A DNA stretch of 54,262 bases, taken from NCBI GenBank assembly GCA_902628275.1, contig CACOMI010000007.1:1-54262 (forward strand), in the 5' to 3' direction. The translations under genes and the position numbers were made by a program. This document shows positions 1 through 7,234 of the stretch, piece after piece (position 1 is the first letter of the stretch; every line of letters starts with the position of its first letter). The DNA is from an uncultured Pelagibacteraceae bacterium (GTDB taxonomy: Bacteria > Pseudomonadota > Alphaproteobacteria > Pelagibacterales > Pelagibacteraceae). The notes under the pieces were generated by a model. The model did no database searches, was not told the DNA's origin, and saw only the letters and a list, made by a program, of their open reading frames with translations.

Positions 1-35
1 TAATATCCTCTCTTAAAAGTTTTGTAGGTATTCTT

Positions 36-947
36 TCATAGTAAAGATCTTTTTTTTTCATTTTTAAATACAAATTTTTTTTGAAAAAATCCTTTAGTAT
101 TAGTTTTTACACTAAATAAGCAACCAGAATAACTAAATTTTCGAATATCGGCTTTACTCATTCCTTTTGTAGCAGTCGTAACAAAAAGCTCACTGTTTTT
201 TTTTCCTCCAAATGTGCAATTAGTTACATTTTTAGCAGGGAAGTTAATTCTATGAATTAATTTTGCTTTTGGATTAAATACAGAAATACAAGCTCCACGA
301 AAATGAGCCACCCATAAATTTTTATTTTTGTCTAAAGTCATTCCGTCTGGAGATCCTTCCTCGGAGGTTAATTTTTTAAATATTTTTTTACTTACTATTT
401 TATTTTTTTTATTTATCTTAATTTTATATATTTTTTTTTTTGGACTATCCGTGTGGTAAAAATTATACATATCAATAAAAGCTGGTCCATTTGTAATCCT
501 ATAATTTTTATCTATTTTAGTTAATTTTAAATTTTTATCTAATTTGTATAATGAGCCTTTTTCAATTTTTCTTTCTAAATTATCCATAGTACCAAACCAA
601 AGGTTTCCAGCAGGATCTGTTTTACCATCATTTATTCTATTAAATTTTAAATGCTGTTCTATTTTTATTGATTTTAAAATTTTCTTTAATTTTAAATTTT
701 GTATTCTTAATTCTCCTTGAAGACCTAATACAAAAATATGGTCTTTAACATGTGCTAAAAATCCTATTTCTTTATTTACTTTATAAATTTTCTTTTTTTT
801 ACTCTTTATATTATATGAATATATTTTCTTTTTTTTTATATCTGTAAAATAAACTGAGTTATGTTCATTAACCCACAATGTGCCCTCACCTAATGTACAT
901 CTCACTTTCCAAAGAATTTTGGGTTGTTCTGTTACAATTTTGATCAT
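36..947 (-). CDS. SMP-30/gluconolactonase/LRE family protein
   Basis: A 303-aa six-bladed beta-propeller of the SMP-30 (regucalcin) family, which usually hydrolyses sugar lactones in the cytoplasm. The metal-ligand positions of the family are visible: Glu21 in GEGTLW, Asn153 in TNGPA and Asp201 in SPDGM, close to the numbering of animal SMP-30. Blade motifs such as NLWFGTMD and NLWVAHF are present. No signal peptide is seen. It lies on the same strand as an FAH-family hydrolase and a GarR-like reductase, which suggests an oxidised-sugar or sugar-acid route. The coding sequence is unusually rich in Lys and Ile. The family is certain; the substrate cannot be told from sequence. Confidence 0.88.
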   Translation of the reverse strand: MIKIVTEQPKILWKVRCTLGEGTLWVNEHNSVYFTDIKKKKIYSYNIKSKKKKIYKVNKEIGFLAHVKDHIFVLGLQGELRIQNLKLKKILKSIKIEQHLKFNRINDGKTDPAGNLWFGTMDNLERKIEKGSLYKLDKNLKLTKIDKNYRITNGPAFIDMYNFYHTDSPKKKIYKIKINKKNKIVSKKIFKKLTSEEGSPDGMTLDKNKNLWVAHFRGACISVFNPKAKLIHRINFPAKNVTNCTFGGKKNSELFVTTATKGMSKADIRKFSYSGCLFSVKTNTKGFFQKKFVFKNEKKRSLL

Positions 948-1005
948 TATAAATTAAATAATTAGGAAAACTTAATTCATCTAAATTTTAAAGTACTATA
1001 AAAAA

Positions 1006-1848
1006 TTAAATAGCAACTACTTTAGAATTTTGCTCTCCCAAATTTTCAATTGATAATTTCATCGTATCACCAGCTTTTAAAAAATGCTGAGGCTTCTTAC
1101 CCATTCCAACTCCAGGAGGTGTTCCGGTTGTAATAATATCACCTGCTTGAAGTGACATAAATTTACTTAAATAAGTTACAATTTCATTAACATCAAATAT
1201 CATGGTACTTGTATTACCTGTTTGCATTCTTTCACCATTTACATCCAAACTCATATTAAGATTATTTACGTCCTTTATTTCATCTTTTGTAACTAAGTAA
1301 GGTCCAATTGGTCCATATGTGTCATGAGATTTTCCTTTCACCCATTGACCCATTTTTTCAATTTGCCATTCTCTTTCACTAACATCATTCACTAAACAGT
1401 AACCTAAAATATGATCTTGAGCTTGATTTTCAGAGATATGTTTTGTTTCCTTTCCAATAATAATTCCTAATTCAACTTCCCAATCAAGTTTATTTGATCC
1501 TGAAACTATCTCAATATCATCATTCGGTCCATTAATAGAACTTGTAGCTTTCATGAAAACAATTGGTTCGGTTGGAACTGGTAAATTTGATTCTTTAGCA
1601 TGATCTGTAAAATTAAGACCTATAGCTACAAATTTTCCTGGTTTAGCAATACATGAACCTATTCTTGAGGTAGATGACATTTCGGGTAATGAAGACAAAT
1701 CTGCACTTTGTAATTTAGAAAAGGTCTCAAAATTTAGATGATTGGGATTTAAATCTTTAATATGAGAACTAATATCTCTTATTTTACCATCTTTGTCTAA
1801 AATACCTGGTTTTTCTTTTCCTTTTTGTCCTACTCTTAATAGTTTCAT
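1006..1848 (-). CDS. Fumarylacetoacetate hydrolase (FAH) family protein
   Basis: A 280-aa member of the FAH superfamily with the usual short N-terminal cap and C-terminal catalytic fold. The stretches GLNFTDHAKE, DWEVELGIIIG and GDIITTGTPPGVGMG carry the family's metal ligands (the E-x-E pair and a downstream Asp) and its conserved glycine-rich end. Members hydrolyse or decarboxylate diketo or oxo acids; relatives with this architecture are called ureidoglycolate lyase, 2,4-diketo-3-deoxy-L-fuconate hydrolase or HpcE-like isomerase. The gap to the downstream reductase gene is 17 nt, so the two are probably cotranscribed. Together with the neighbouring lactonase and reductase a sugar-acid role is the best guess; the exact reaction is inference. 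Confidence 0.86.
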   Translation of the reverse strand: MKLLRVGQKGKEKPGILDKDGKIRDISSHIKDLNPNHLNFETFSKLQSADLSSLPEMSSTSRIGSCIAKPGKFVAIGLNFTDHAKESNLPVPTEPIVFMKATSSINGPNDDIEIVSGSNKLDWEVELGIIIGKETKHISENQAQDHILGYCLVNDVSEREWQIEKMGQWVKGKSHDTYGPIGPYLVTKDEIKDVNNLNMSLDVNGERMQTGNTSTMIFDVNEIVTYLSKFMSLQAGDIITTGTPPGVGMGKKPQHFLKAGDTMKLSIENLGEQNSKVVAI

Positions 1849-1865
1849 ATTTGTACCTTTGTTAG

Positions 1866-2732
1866 TTATTTATTAATCCTTTCAATTTCCTTATAAAGAG
1901 AACTATGATCAATCTCTCCGTATCCATTTTCAACAAGAGATTTATACATTTCTTTAACTAACTTTGAAATAGGTAAGTTTAAATTATAACTATTTGCACT
2001 CTCTATAATATTATTCATATCTTTTAAATGTACAGATGTCTTACCTTTCGGAACAAAATCTTTATCAATCATTCGTTTTCCATGAGTTTTAAGAACTTTA
2101 CTATCTGCCCATCCACCTGATAAAGCTTCAATCATTTTATTAGGATCTGCTCCAGCTTTTTCACACAAAGTTATAGCCTCTGCTACAGCACCAATTGTTA
2201 AACCAACAATTATTTGATTAGCAAGTTTTGAAACTTGTCCACTTCCACAGGGTCCAACCAAAGTTGGGTTTCCCATACTTTTTAGAATTTTTTTCACTTT
2301 ATTAAAAACATTTTGCTCGCCACCAACCATAATAGCTAATGAGGCTTCCTCAGCTCCAATAGTTCCACCAGAAACAGGTGCATCTAAAAAATGAATATTC
2401 TTTAATTTTAAATTATTAGCGTGTTTAGTTGCCGTTATTGGTTTTGTAGAACTCATATCAATTACTATTGTTTCAGATTTTAGGTTGTTTAAAAATTCTT
2501 TTGAGCCAATTACTTCATCAACAGCTTTATCATCTGTTAACATAGTAATTACAACCTCACTATTTGAAACAATGTCGTGAATTGATGAGCCAATTTGCGC
2601 ACCACACTTTTTTAAAGGTTCAAGTTTTTCCTTTGATCGATTGTATGTAATTAATTTATATCCTGATTTTAAAATATTCTTAGCCATTGGTAAGCCCATA
2701 AGACCTGTCCCAATAAAGCCAATGTTAAACAT
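1866..2732 (-). CDS. NAD(P)-dependent beta-hydroxyacid dehydrogenase (3-hydroxyisobutyrate dehydrogenase / tartronate semialdehyde reductase family)
   Basis: A 288-aa beta-hydroxyacid dehydrogenase. The Rossmann motif GFIGTGLMGLPMAKN is at residues 5-19, the substrate-binding DAPVSGG at 117-123 and the catalytic Lys169 in the GSGQVSKLAN segment. Length and motifs match GarR/GlxR (2-hydroxy-3-oxopropionate reductase) and MmsB (3-hydroxyisobutyrate dehydrogenase) equally well. Its place as the first gene of a set with an FAH hydrolase and an SMP-30 lactonase favours a sugar-acid/tartronate semialdehyde role, but this is inferred. The ATG at 2732 is the only start that keeps the whole nucleotide-binding fold. 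Upstream lies the hairpin-rich gap 2733-3070. Confidence 0.88.
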   Translation of the reverse strand: MFNIGFIGTGLMGLPMAKNILKSGYKLITYNRSKEKLEPLKKCGAQIGSSIHDIVSNSEVVITMLTDDKAVDEVIGSKEFLNNLKSETIVIDMSSTKPITATKHANNLKLKNIHFLDAPVSGGTIGAEEASLAIMVGGEQNVFNKVKKILKSMGNPTLVGPCGSGQVSKLANQIIVGLTIGAVAEAITLCEKAGADPNKMIEALSGGWADSKVLKTHGKRMIDKDFVPKGKTSVHLKDMNNIIESANSYNLNLPISKLVKEMYKSLVENGYGEIDHSSLYKEIERINK

Positions 2733-2900
2733 ATTTTTGATTTAAATTAATAAAAATTTTATTCATTAATATTATTTTAGGAAGTAATTAGAATTCTCGA
2801 GAATCTACTAGAACATCAGGTTGTATTCAATAAATATATTTTCAAAAATTTAAAATAAATTAATTGAAATTGTATAAATTATAATTAACTTTTTTATATA

Positions 2901-3058
2901 AGGAGGTTTATGTTAATACTTTCACCACCTGATACTTAGCTGAAGTCTTTTAAATATCAAAAAACTTTATAAAATAAAATCCATTAGGATTTAATGCCAA
3001 AAAGGCGATATACAGAGGAGCTCTTTTGGTAAAAAATTAACTGAAAGAGCGAACCTCT
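2901..3058. ncRNA. Candidate structured RNA or hairpin cluster in the 2733-3070 gene-free stretch
   Basis: The 338-nt gap 2733-3070 contains no convincing ORF. Five inverted repeats sit in a row: AGGAGGT (2901-2907) with ACCACCT (2924-2930), one mismatch; ACTT/AAGT (2934-2946); AAATCC-ATTA-GGATTT (2977-2992); GCC-AAAAA-GGC (2996-3006); and a two-step stem AGAGG plus GCTCTTT (3014-3026) with AAAGAGC plus CCTCT (3044-3058). Such density is unusual in AT-rich spacer DNA. On the minus strand it would be 5' leader for the reductase gene or 3' UTR of the cupredoxin gene; on the plus strand it could be a free-standing small RNA. I compared it by eye with glycine, TPP, purine, SAM, 6S, SRP and RNase P consensus features and found no match. 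The strand is not determined. Confidence 0.4.
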
Positions 3059-3070
3059 AATTTTATTTTA

Positions 3071-3580
3071 TTATTTAATATTTATTTTACCCACCATACC
3101 GGTTTCGTAATGACCTGGCATATTGCAAGCCATTTCTAAGGAAATATCTTTTGAAAATCTCCAAATTATTTCTCCTGTTTCATTTGGTTCTAATAAAACA
3201 CTATTAGCGTGAGAGTGACCTAAAGAATGATCCATTTTTGACATTTTTTTCATCTTTTCATGATCTATTTTATCAGCAAGAAGAATTTCATGTTCAACAA
3301 GTTTTGCCATCTCTGGCTGATGTTTTATATGCATTTCTTTAGTTCCTATATTATATTCATGAACGAGTTCCCCTAAATTCTTTACTACAAATTTTATTGT
3401 TTCACCTTTTTTTACATCTATTTGAGTTGGATAATAATAATTATCATACATCTCAATTTCTATAGTTCTATCAATTTTGGTAGGATCTCCTTTTTCACCA
3501 ATCATATTCATGGATGCTGAGAATGATGATGTAGAAAATAAGATTAATATTAATGTAAATATAATTTTTTTTATAATCAT
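3071..3580 (-). CDS. Periplasmic cupredoxin (plastocyanin/azurin-like copper protein)
   Basis: A 169-aa exported blue-copper-type protein. It has a signal peptide (basic start, hydrophobic core, likely cleavage after SFSA near residue 22) and then a cupredoxin fold. The expected type-1 copper ligands are His74 (VHEYNIG) and Cys152, His157 and Met162 in the MACNMPGHYETGM segment. A Met/His/Lys-rich insertion at about residues 83-125, including DHSLGHSHANS, sits between the ligand loops and may bind extra metal. The gene ends next to the hairpin-rich region and is 2 nt downstream of a DoxX gene. Role: periplasmic electron transfer or copper handling. Confident on family, not on partner. Confidence 0.88.
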   Translation of the reverse strand: MIIKKIIFTLILILFSTSSFSASMNMIGEKGDPTKIDRTIEIEMYDNYYYPTQIDVKKGETIKFVVKNLGELVHEYNIGTKEMHIKHQPEMAKLVEHEILLADKIDHEKMKKMSKMDHSLGHSHANSVLLEPNETGEIIWRFSKDISLEMACNMPGHYETGMVGKINIK

Positions 3581-3582
3581 AT

Positions 3583-3993
3583 TTATATTCTATTGCCTTT
3601 TATTAAAAAATAAAAGCCGCCCACTAAAAGAAACATTTGTACACCCATGAATAACTGTTTAGTTATAAACCAATCTTTATGTGCGACTAAAAGGATACAA
3701 GTCATCAGTATAACAATGTTAAGTCCTGCCAATCTTGTTAGCGTATGTCCAATTGAATTTTTTAAAAAATTTGCAATTATTAGAACTACTCCAGAGGAAA
3801 TTTCAGAAACTGCAACTACACTTGCAACAAATGGCGATAACCCATAGTGCTTTATTAATCCTTCTGGAGGTAAAGGTAGTTTACCAGTTCCGTACAAAAT
3901 AAAAGCGATTCCAATTATTAATCTTAGAAAAAGAGATCCTAAAGCCTCAAAATTTAAAAAAAAATTATTAAATTTTTTGATAAATTTTTTCAT
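3583..3993 (-). CDS. DoxX family membrane protein
   Basis: A 136-aa integral membrane protein with about four hydrophobic helices and the DoxX-type first helix containing LFLRLIIGIAFILYGTGKL. DoxX proteins are small inner-membrane proteins linked in various bacteria to sulfur or redox stress, often without a defined reaction. The gene is 2 nt upstream of the cupredoxin gene, so the two are almost certainly cotranscribed, and a DUF4396 gene precedes it by 21 nt. With a persulfide-dioxygenase-like gene divergently placed next door, a sulfur/redox role is plausible but inferred. Confidence 0.8.
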   Translation of the reverse strand: MKKFIKKFNNFFLNFEALGSLFLRLIIGIAFILYGTGKLPLPPEGLIKHYGLSPFVASVVAVSEISSGVVLIIANFLKNSIGHTLTRLAGLNIVILMTCILLVAHKDWFITKQLFMGVQMFLLVGGFYFLIKGNRI

Positions 3994-4014
3994 TTATTGA
4001 TTAAGTATATAGAT

Positions 4015-4458
4015 TTAGTGACAAGCTACCCCAAATTTTTTTAATCTCCAATAATTGTAAGGCCAAGGAGTTAAGAAACCTACAATTAGCATTATTGGTA
4101 CTACCCACCAAGTTAATATAGCTCCACCAGTCAAAACATAGTCTGTTAAATTCATCATAACTTCCATACTAATCATTGAAATTAAACTCATGCCACAAGC
4201 TGTTTTAAAAGCGTTAACAAAACTAAAATTTTGTGACATTAATACAATTGTTTCCAATATAATACTTGTGATTAAACCATTAATTATAGCTAAAATCATA
4301 ATTCCTAAAAGAGGAAAAGGAATTTGAGTTAACTGAAAATACAATATTGTTCCAAAGTCTCCAATTGCACAACCTAATACACACCAAGCCGTGTTTTTTG
4401 CGCTTCTTTTCCAAGTATGTTTGCATGACCAATGAAATGTAGGTGTAGAGGTATTCAC
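4015..4458 (-). CDS. DUF4396 domain-containing membrane protein
   Basis: A 147-aa membrane protein. The N-terminal HWSCKHTWKRSAKNTAWCVLGCAIGD segment begins the domain, about three more hydrophobic helices follow, and the C-terminus TPWPYNYWRLKKFGVACH is typical of DUF4396. Cysteines near the N-terminus and the terminal Cys-His might bind metal. The start codon is GTG (4456-4458) and no clear Shine-Dalgarno sequence is visible. It is divergent from the MBL-fold gene with only 22 nt between the start codons, and leads into the DoxX-cupredoxin pair. The function of DUF4396 is not established. Confidence 0.75.
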   Translation of the reverse strand: MNTSTPTFHWSCKHTWKRSAKNTAWCVLGCAIGDFGTILYFQLTQIPFPLLGIMILAIINGLITSIILETIVLMSQNFSFVNAFKTACGMSLISMISMEVMMNLTDYVLTGGAILTWWVVPIMLIVGFLTPWPYNYWRLKKFGVACH

Positions 4459-4480
4459 AATAATTTGATAATAATGAAAA

Positions 4481-5164
4481 ATGATTTTTAAACAAGTATT
4501 TGATATAAAATCATCAACTTATACTTATTTTATAGCTTCGGCAAAAGGTCGCGAAGCAGTTATCATTGATCCGGTAATAGAGAATGTTGATAGCTATATC
4601 AAAGTGTTAAATGAATTAGATCTTAAATTAGTTAAAGTAATTGATACACATATTCACGCAGACCATGTAACAGGCGCAACCAAGTTAAAAAAGGCAACCA
4701 ATTGCTTAACGATTATGGGAGAACATACACCTGCAGATGCAGTAGAAATAAAAGTAAAGGATGAAGAAATAATTAAAATTGACCAACTTGAAATAAAAGC
4801 AATCTACACTCCGGGTCATACATCTGACAGTTATAGTTTTTTGATGCAAAAATTTCTATTTTCAGGAGATACTCTTTTGATTAATGGTACGGGTAGAACA
4901 GATTTTCAAAATGGTAGTTCTAAAGATGCCTACGACTCTATCTTTAATAGATTATTAAAATTACCTTCAGATACAATATTATATCCTGGTCATGATTATA
5001 ATGGCAAAAAATCTAGTACTATTGGAAATGAAATAAAATTTAACCCTAGATTGCAAGTTAATAGCGTTGATGAATACGTTGAATTAATGTCAAACTTAAA
5101 TTTAGCTAAACCAAAACTCATTGATAGAAATGTCAGTAGAAATATTAAATTAGGTGCTAACTAA
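4481..5164 (+). CDS. MBL-fold hydrolase, ETHE1/persulfide dioxygenase-like
   Basis: A 227-aa metallo-beta-lactamase-fold protein close to ETHE1/Blh persulfide dioxygenases. The metal motif THIHADH covers residues 56-62 (His57, His59, Asp61, His62), with His113 in TPGHT, Asp130 in SGDT and His171 in YPGHDYNG. The GTGRTDFQNG motif after Asp130 is the hallmark that separates persulfide dioxygenases from glyoxalase II. The family oxidises glutathione persulfide to sulfite with a mononuclear iron. It is the only plus-strand gene in its area and overlaps the convergent azlD by 8 nt (5157-5164). Glyoxalase II is the alternative, less likely from the motif. Confidence 0.85.
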   Translation: MIFKQVFDIKSSTYTYFIASAKGREAVIIDPVIENVDSYIKVLNELDLKLVKVIDTHIHADHVTGATKLKKATNCLTIMGEHTPADAVEIKVKDEEIIKIDQLEIKAIYTPGHTSDSYSFLMQKFLFSGDTLLINGTGRTDFQNGSSKDAYDSIFNRLLKLPSDTILYPGHDYNGKKSSTIGNEIKFNPRLQVNSVDEYVELMSNLNLAKPKLIDRNVSRNIKLGAN

Positions 5165-5474
5165 AAATCACAAATATTAAGAACCAATACGAGATTAATC
5201 CAGCTGAAATAGTTGCAATGATATTTTTTGAAAGGTAACCAATTAAAATTGCAACTAATGCCCCATAAATCTTTGGATCGTTTATTTCAATAAAAGTTCC
5301 ATAATCATTGATAAATATTCCAGGAAATATAATTGCTGGAAATACTGCAGATGGAACATATTCAAGTACTGCTTTAACTTTATCTCCTAACATGTCTCTA
5401 CTGATTAGCGCAACCATGGTCATTCTAGTAAAATAAGTTAATATTCCAGCAATTATAATTGATACTATAGTCAT
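5157..5474 (-). CDS. azlD: AzlD-domain branched-chain amino acid export subunit
   Basis: A 105-aa protein with three to four hydrophobic helices, matching the small AzlD partner of AzlC exporters. It contains the typical AzlD stretch ILTYFTRMTMVALI and the segment AVLEYVPSAVFPAIIFPGIF. Its start overlaps the azlC stop by 4 nt (ATGA type), so the pair is translationally coupled. AzlCD complexes export branched-chain amino acids in some bacteria; other substrates are possible. The 3' end overlaps the convergent MBL-fold gene by 8 nt. Confidence 0.85.
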   Translation of the reverse strand: MTIVSIIIAGILTYFTRMTMVALISRDMLGDKVKAVLEYVPSAVFPAIIFPGIFINDYGTFIEINDPKIYGALVAILIGYLSKNIIATISAGLISYWFLIFVIFS

Positions 5475-6157
5475 TTTTTTAACCTTAATAATAATGCAGC
5501 TACAAATAATGCAATAATAGGTGAGATAATAATATATGATTTAAATGGTGCATCAAAAAATAATAGAGAGCTTAAACCACAAGTTATCATTACAATAACA
5601 TGATCAATTTTTTTTAAATCTTGCACTACGATAGCAATGAAAGTGAGTGGAATTGCAAATTTTAATCCAAGTTCCTCTGGAACAAATGATCCTAAAATAA
5701 TACCCGATAATGTCGCTATTTGCCAACAAACCCATAATGTACAACCTGTTCCAATTAAATGATAATGTAAGAATTCTTCATTTGTATTTTTTTTAAAAAA
5801 TTTGTTAGATTCTGCAAAAGCTTGATCAACAATCACATAAGAAATAAATAATTTTTTAAGAAAAGATAATTTTTCCAAATATTCAGATAAAACTGCTCCA
5901 TACAACAAATGTCGAGAATTTATAATTCCAACAGAGGCAACAGCAACTAAACTGGATGCTCCTCCGGATAATAACTGTAAAAAAACTATTTGCGAAGCCC
6001 CTCCAAAAATTATGAAAGACATTGCATAAACTAAATATGGGTTGAATCCAAGGTCAACTCCAATTGCTCCACATATAATTCCAAATGGAATTACTGAAAG
6101 CATATGTGGAGAAATATCCAACATACCCTTGGTAAATAATTTTTTTTTGGAAAGCAT
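5471..6157 (-). CDS. azlC: AzlC family inner-membrane amino acid exporter subunit
   Basis: A 228-aa integral membrane protein of the AzlC family (branched-chain amino acid efflux, large subunit). Diagnostic features are the N-terminal MLSVIPFGIICGAIGVDLG helix, the GGASQIVFLQLL segment near residue 55 and NSRHLLYGAVLS near residue 83. It precedes azlD with a 4-nt overlap, and its start is 12 nt downstream of the iron transporter ATPase stop on the same strand. It may therefore be read through from the iron operon, though the functions look unrelated. Confidence 0.87.
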   Translation of the reverse strand: MLSKKKLFTKGMLDISPHMLSVIPFGIICGAIGVDLGFNPYLVYAMSFIIFGGASQIVFLQLLSGGASSLVAVASVGIINSRHLLYGAVLSEYLEKLSFLKKLFISYVIVDQAFAESNKFFKKNTNEEFLHYHLIGTGCTLWVCWQIATLSGIILGSFVPEELGLKFAIPLTFIAIVVQDLKKIDHVIVMITCGLSSLLFFDAPFKSYIIISPIIALFVAALLLRLKK

Positions 6158-6169
6158 TTTTTTTTTTTA

Positions 6170-7234
6170 CTAAAAGCAAACTATATGCTCAAGTCGTATA
6201 GGTCTTTTGATGCCAAATTTATCGTTTAATTCATGAATTTCATGGTGGTGTGTATTAACAAGAACAGGAATAAATCTTTTACTTAATGTTTTTAAAGTAT
6301 AAATAAAATTTGTACCTCTAAATTTTCTATCAACAACCTCTAATTTTAGATTACTATCATCATCGTGCTCTAAATCCTCAGGTTGAAGTAACAACTGAAC
6401 TTTTGAACCTCTAGGATAATGCTTAATAAATTTTCCTTCAATTAATCCTAAATCATCATTTTCAAGTGAATTCTCTCCGGTTACTCTTGCGGGTATCAAA
6501 ATACCTCGATTTAAGAAATTTACAACTTCGATTGAATTTGGGAAGTGATAGACATTATAAGGATCATCAAATTGCTTTATTTGACCATCTAAAATAATTG
6601 CACACTTATTGCCTAAATAAAAAGCCTCATATGAATCATGAGTTACAATTATGGTTGTAATTTTCAATTTACTTAATATTTTTTTTAATCTTTCTTGAAT
6701 TTCCTCTTTAAAACTTTGATCGACATTTGACAATGGTTCGTCTAACAATAAAAGGTCAGGTTGAGTTAACAGAGATCTTGCAAGAGAAGCTCTTTGCGCT
6801 TCACCTGCGCTAATTTCATGAGGGTACTTATTAAGTATCTTTGAAATATCAAGTAAATTTACAATTTCTTTATAACTAAGTTTTTTTCTTTTTAATTTTT
6901 TATTTCTCTCAGCACCTAATAATATATTTTTTTCCACAGTGAAATGTGGAAATAAACTATTGTCTTGAAAGGCTAAGGATATATTTCTATGCTCAGGTTC
7001 TATATGTGTATCTTTAGAGGATAATAATTCACCTTTTAAGTTTATCGATCCTTTATCTACTTTTTCTAAACCAGCTATTGTTCTTAATATTGTTGTTTTT
7101 CCAATACCTGAGGGACCTAATATACACAAAGTTTCTCCTTCATTTTTAATATAAAATGAAGCATTTTTAACCTTAGTATTTCCACCAATTTTGAAATTCA
7201 CACTATTTACGTCTAAAAAATTATTTTTTTTCAT
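6170..7234 (-). CDS. fbpC: Ferric iron ABC transporter ATP-binding protein (FbpC/FutC type)
   Basis: A 354-aa ABC ATPase with Walker A GPSGIGKTT near residue 40, signature ISAGEAQRASLARSL near 141, Walker B LLLLDEP and the H-loop VTHDSYEAF. A C-terminal regulatory extension of about 110 residues is typical of the FbpC/PotA/MalK group. It energises the adjacent two-domain permease. The start overlaps the permease stop by 4 nt (ATGA), so translation is coupled. The iron assignment follows from the binding-protein gene and Fur-like boxes upstream of the same operon; sequence alone would also allow thiamine or another cation. Confidence 0.88.
   Translation of the reverse strand: MKKNNFLDVNSVNFKIGGNTKVKNASFYIKNEGETLCILGPSGIGKTTILRTIAGLEKVDKGSINLKGELLSSKDTHIEPEHRNISLAFQDNSLFPHFTVEKNILLGAERNKKLKRKKLSYKEIVNLLDISKILNKYPHEISAGEAQRASLARSLLTQPDLLLLDEPLSNVDQSFKEEIQERLKKILSKLKITTIIVTHDSYEAFYLGNKCAIILDGQIKQFDDPYNVYHFPNSIEVVNFLNRGILIPARVTGENSLENDDLGLIEGKFIKHYPRGSKVQLLLQPEDLEHDDDSNLKLEVVDRKFRGTNFIYTLKTLSKRFIPVLVNTHHHEIHELNDKFGIKRPIRLEHIVCF

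Noticed and set aside
1..35. Start of another gene at the left edge
   Set aside because: A minus-strand ATG at 37-39 opens only nine codons before a stop; nothing supportable lies in these bases.
2901..3058. Glycine, TPP or purine riboswitch, or 6S/SRP/RNase P RNA
   Set aside because: None of the diagnostic conserved loops of these RNAs is present on either strand; only the stems are supported.
4280..4495. 71-aa minus-strand ORF overlapping the DUF4396 gene
   Set aside because: It uses another frame of a gene with a recognisable domain and covers the divergent promoter; no family features.
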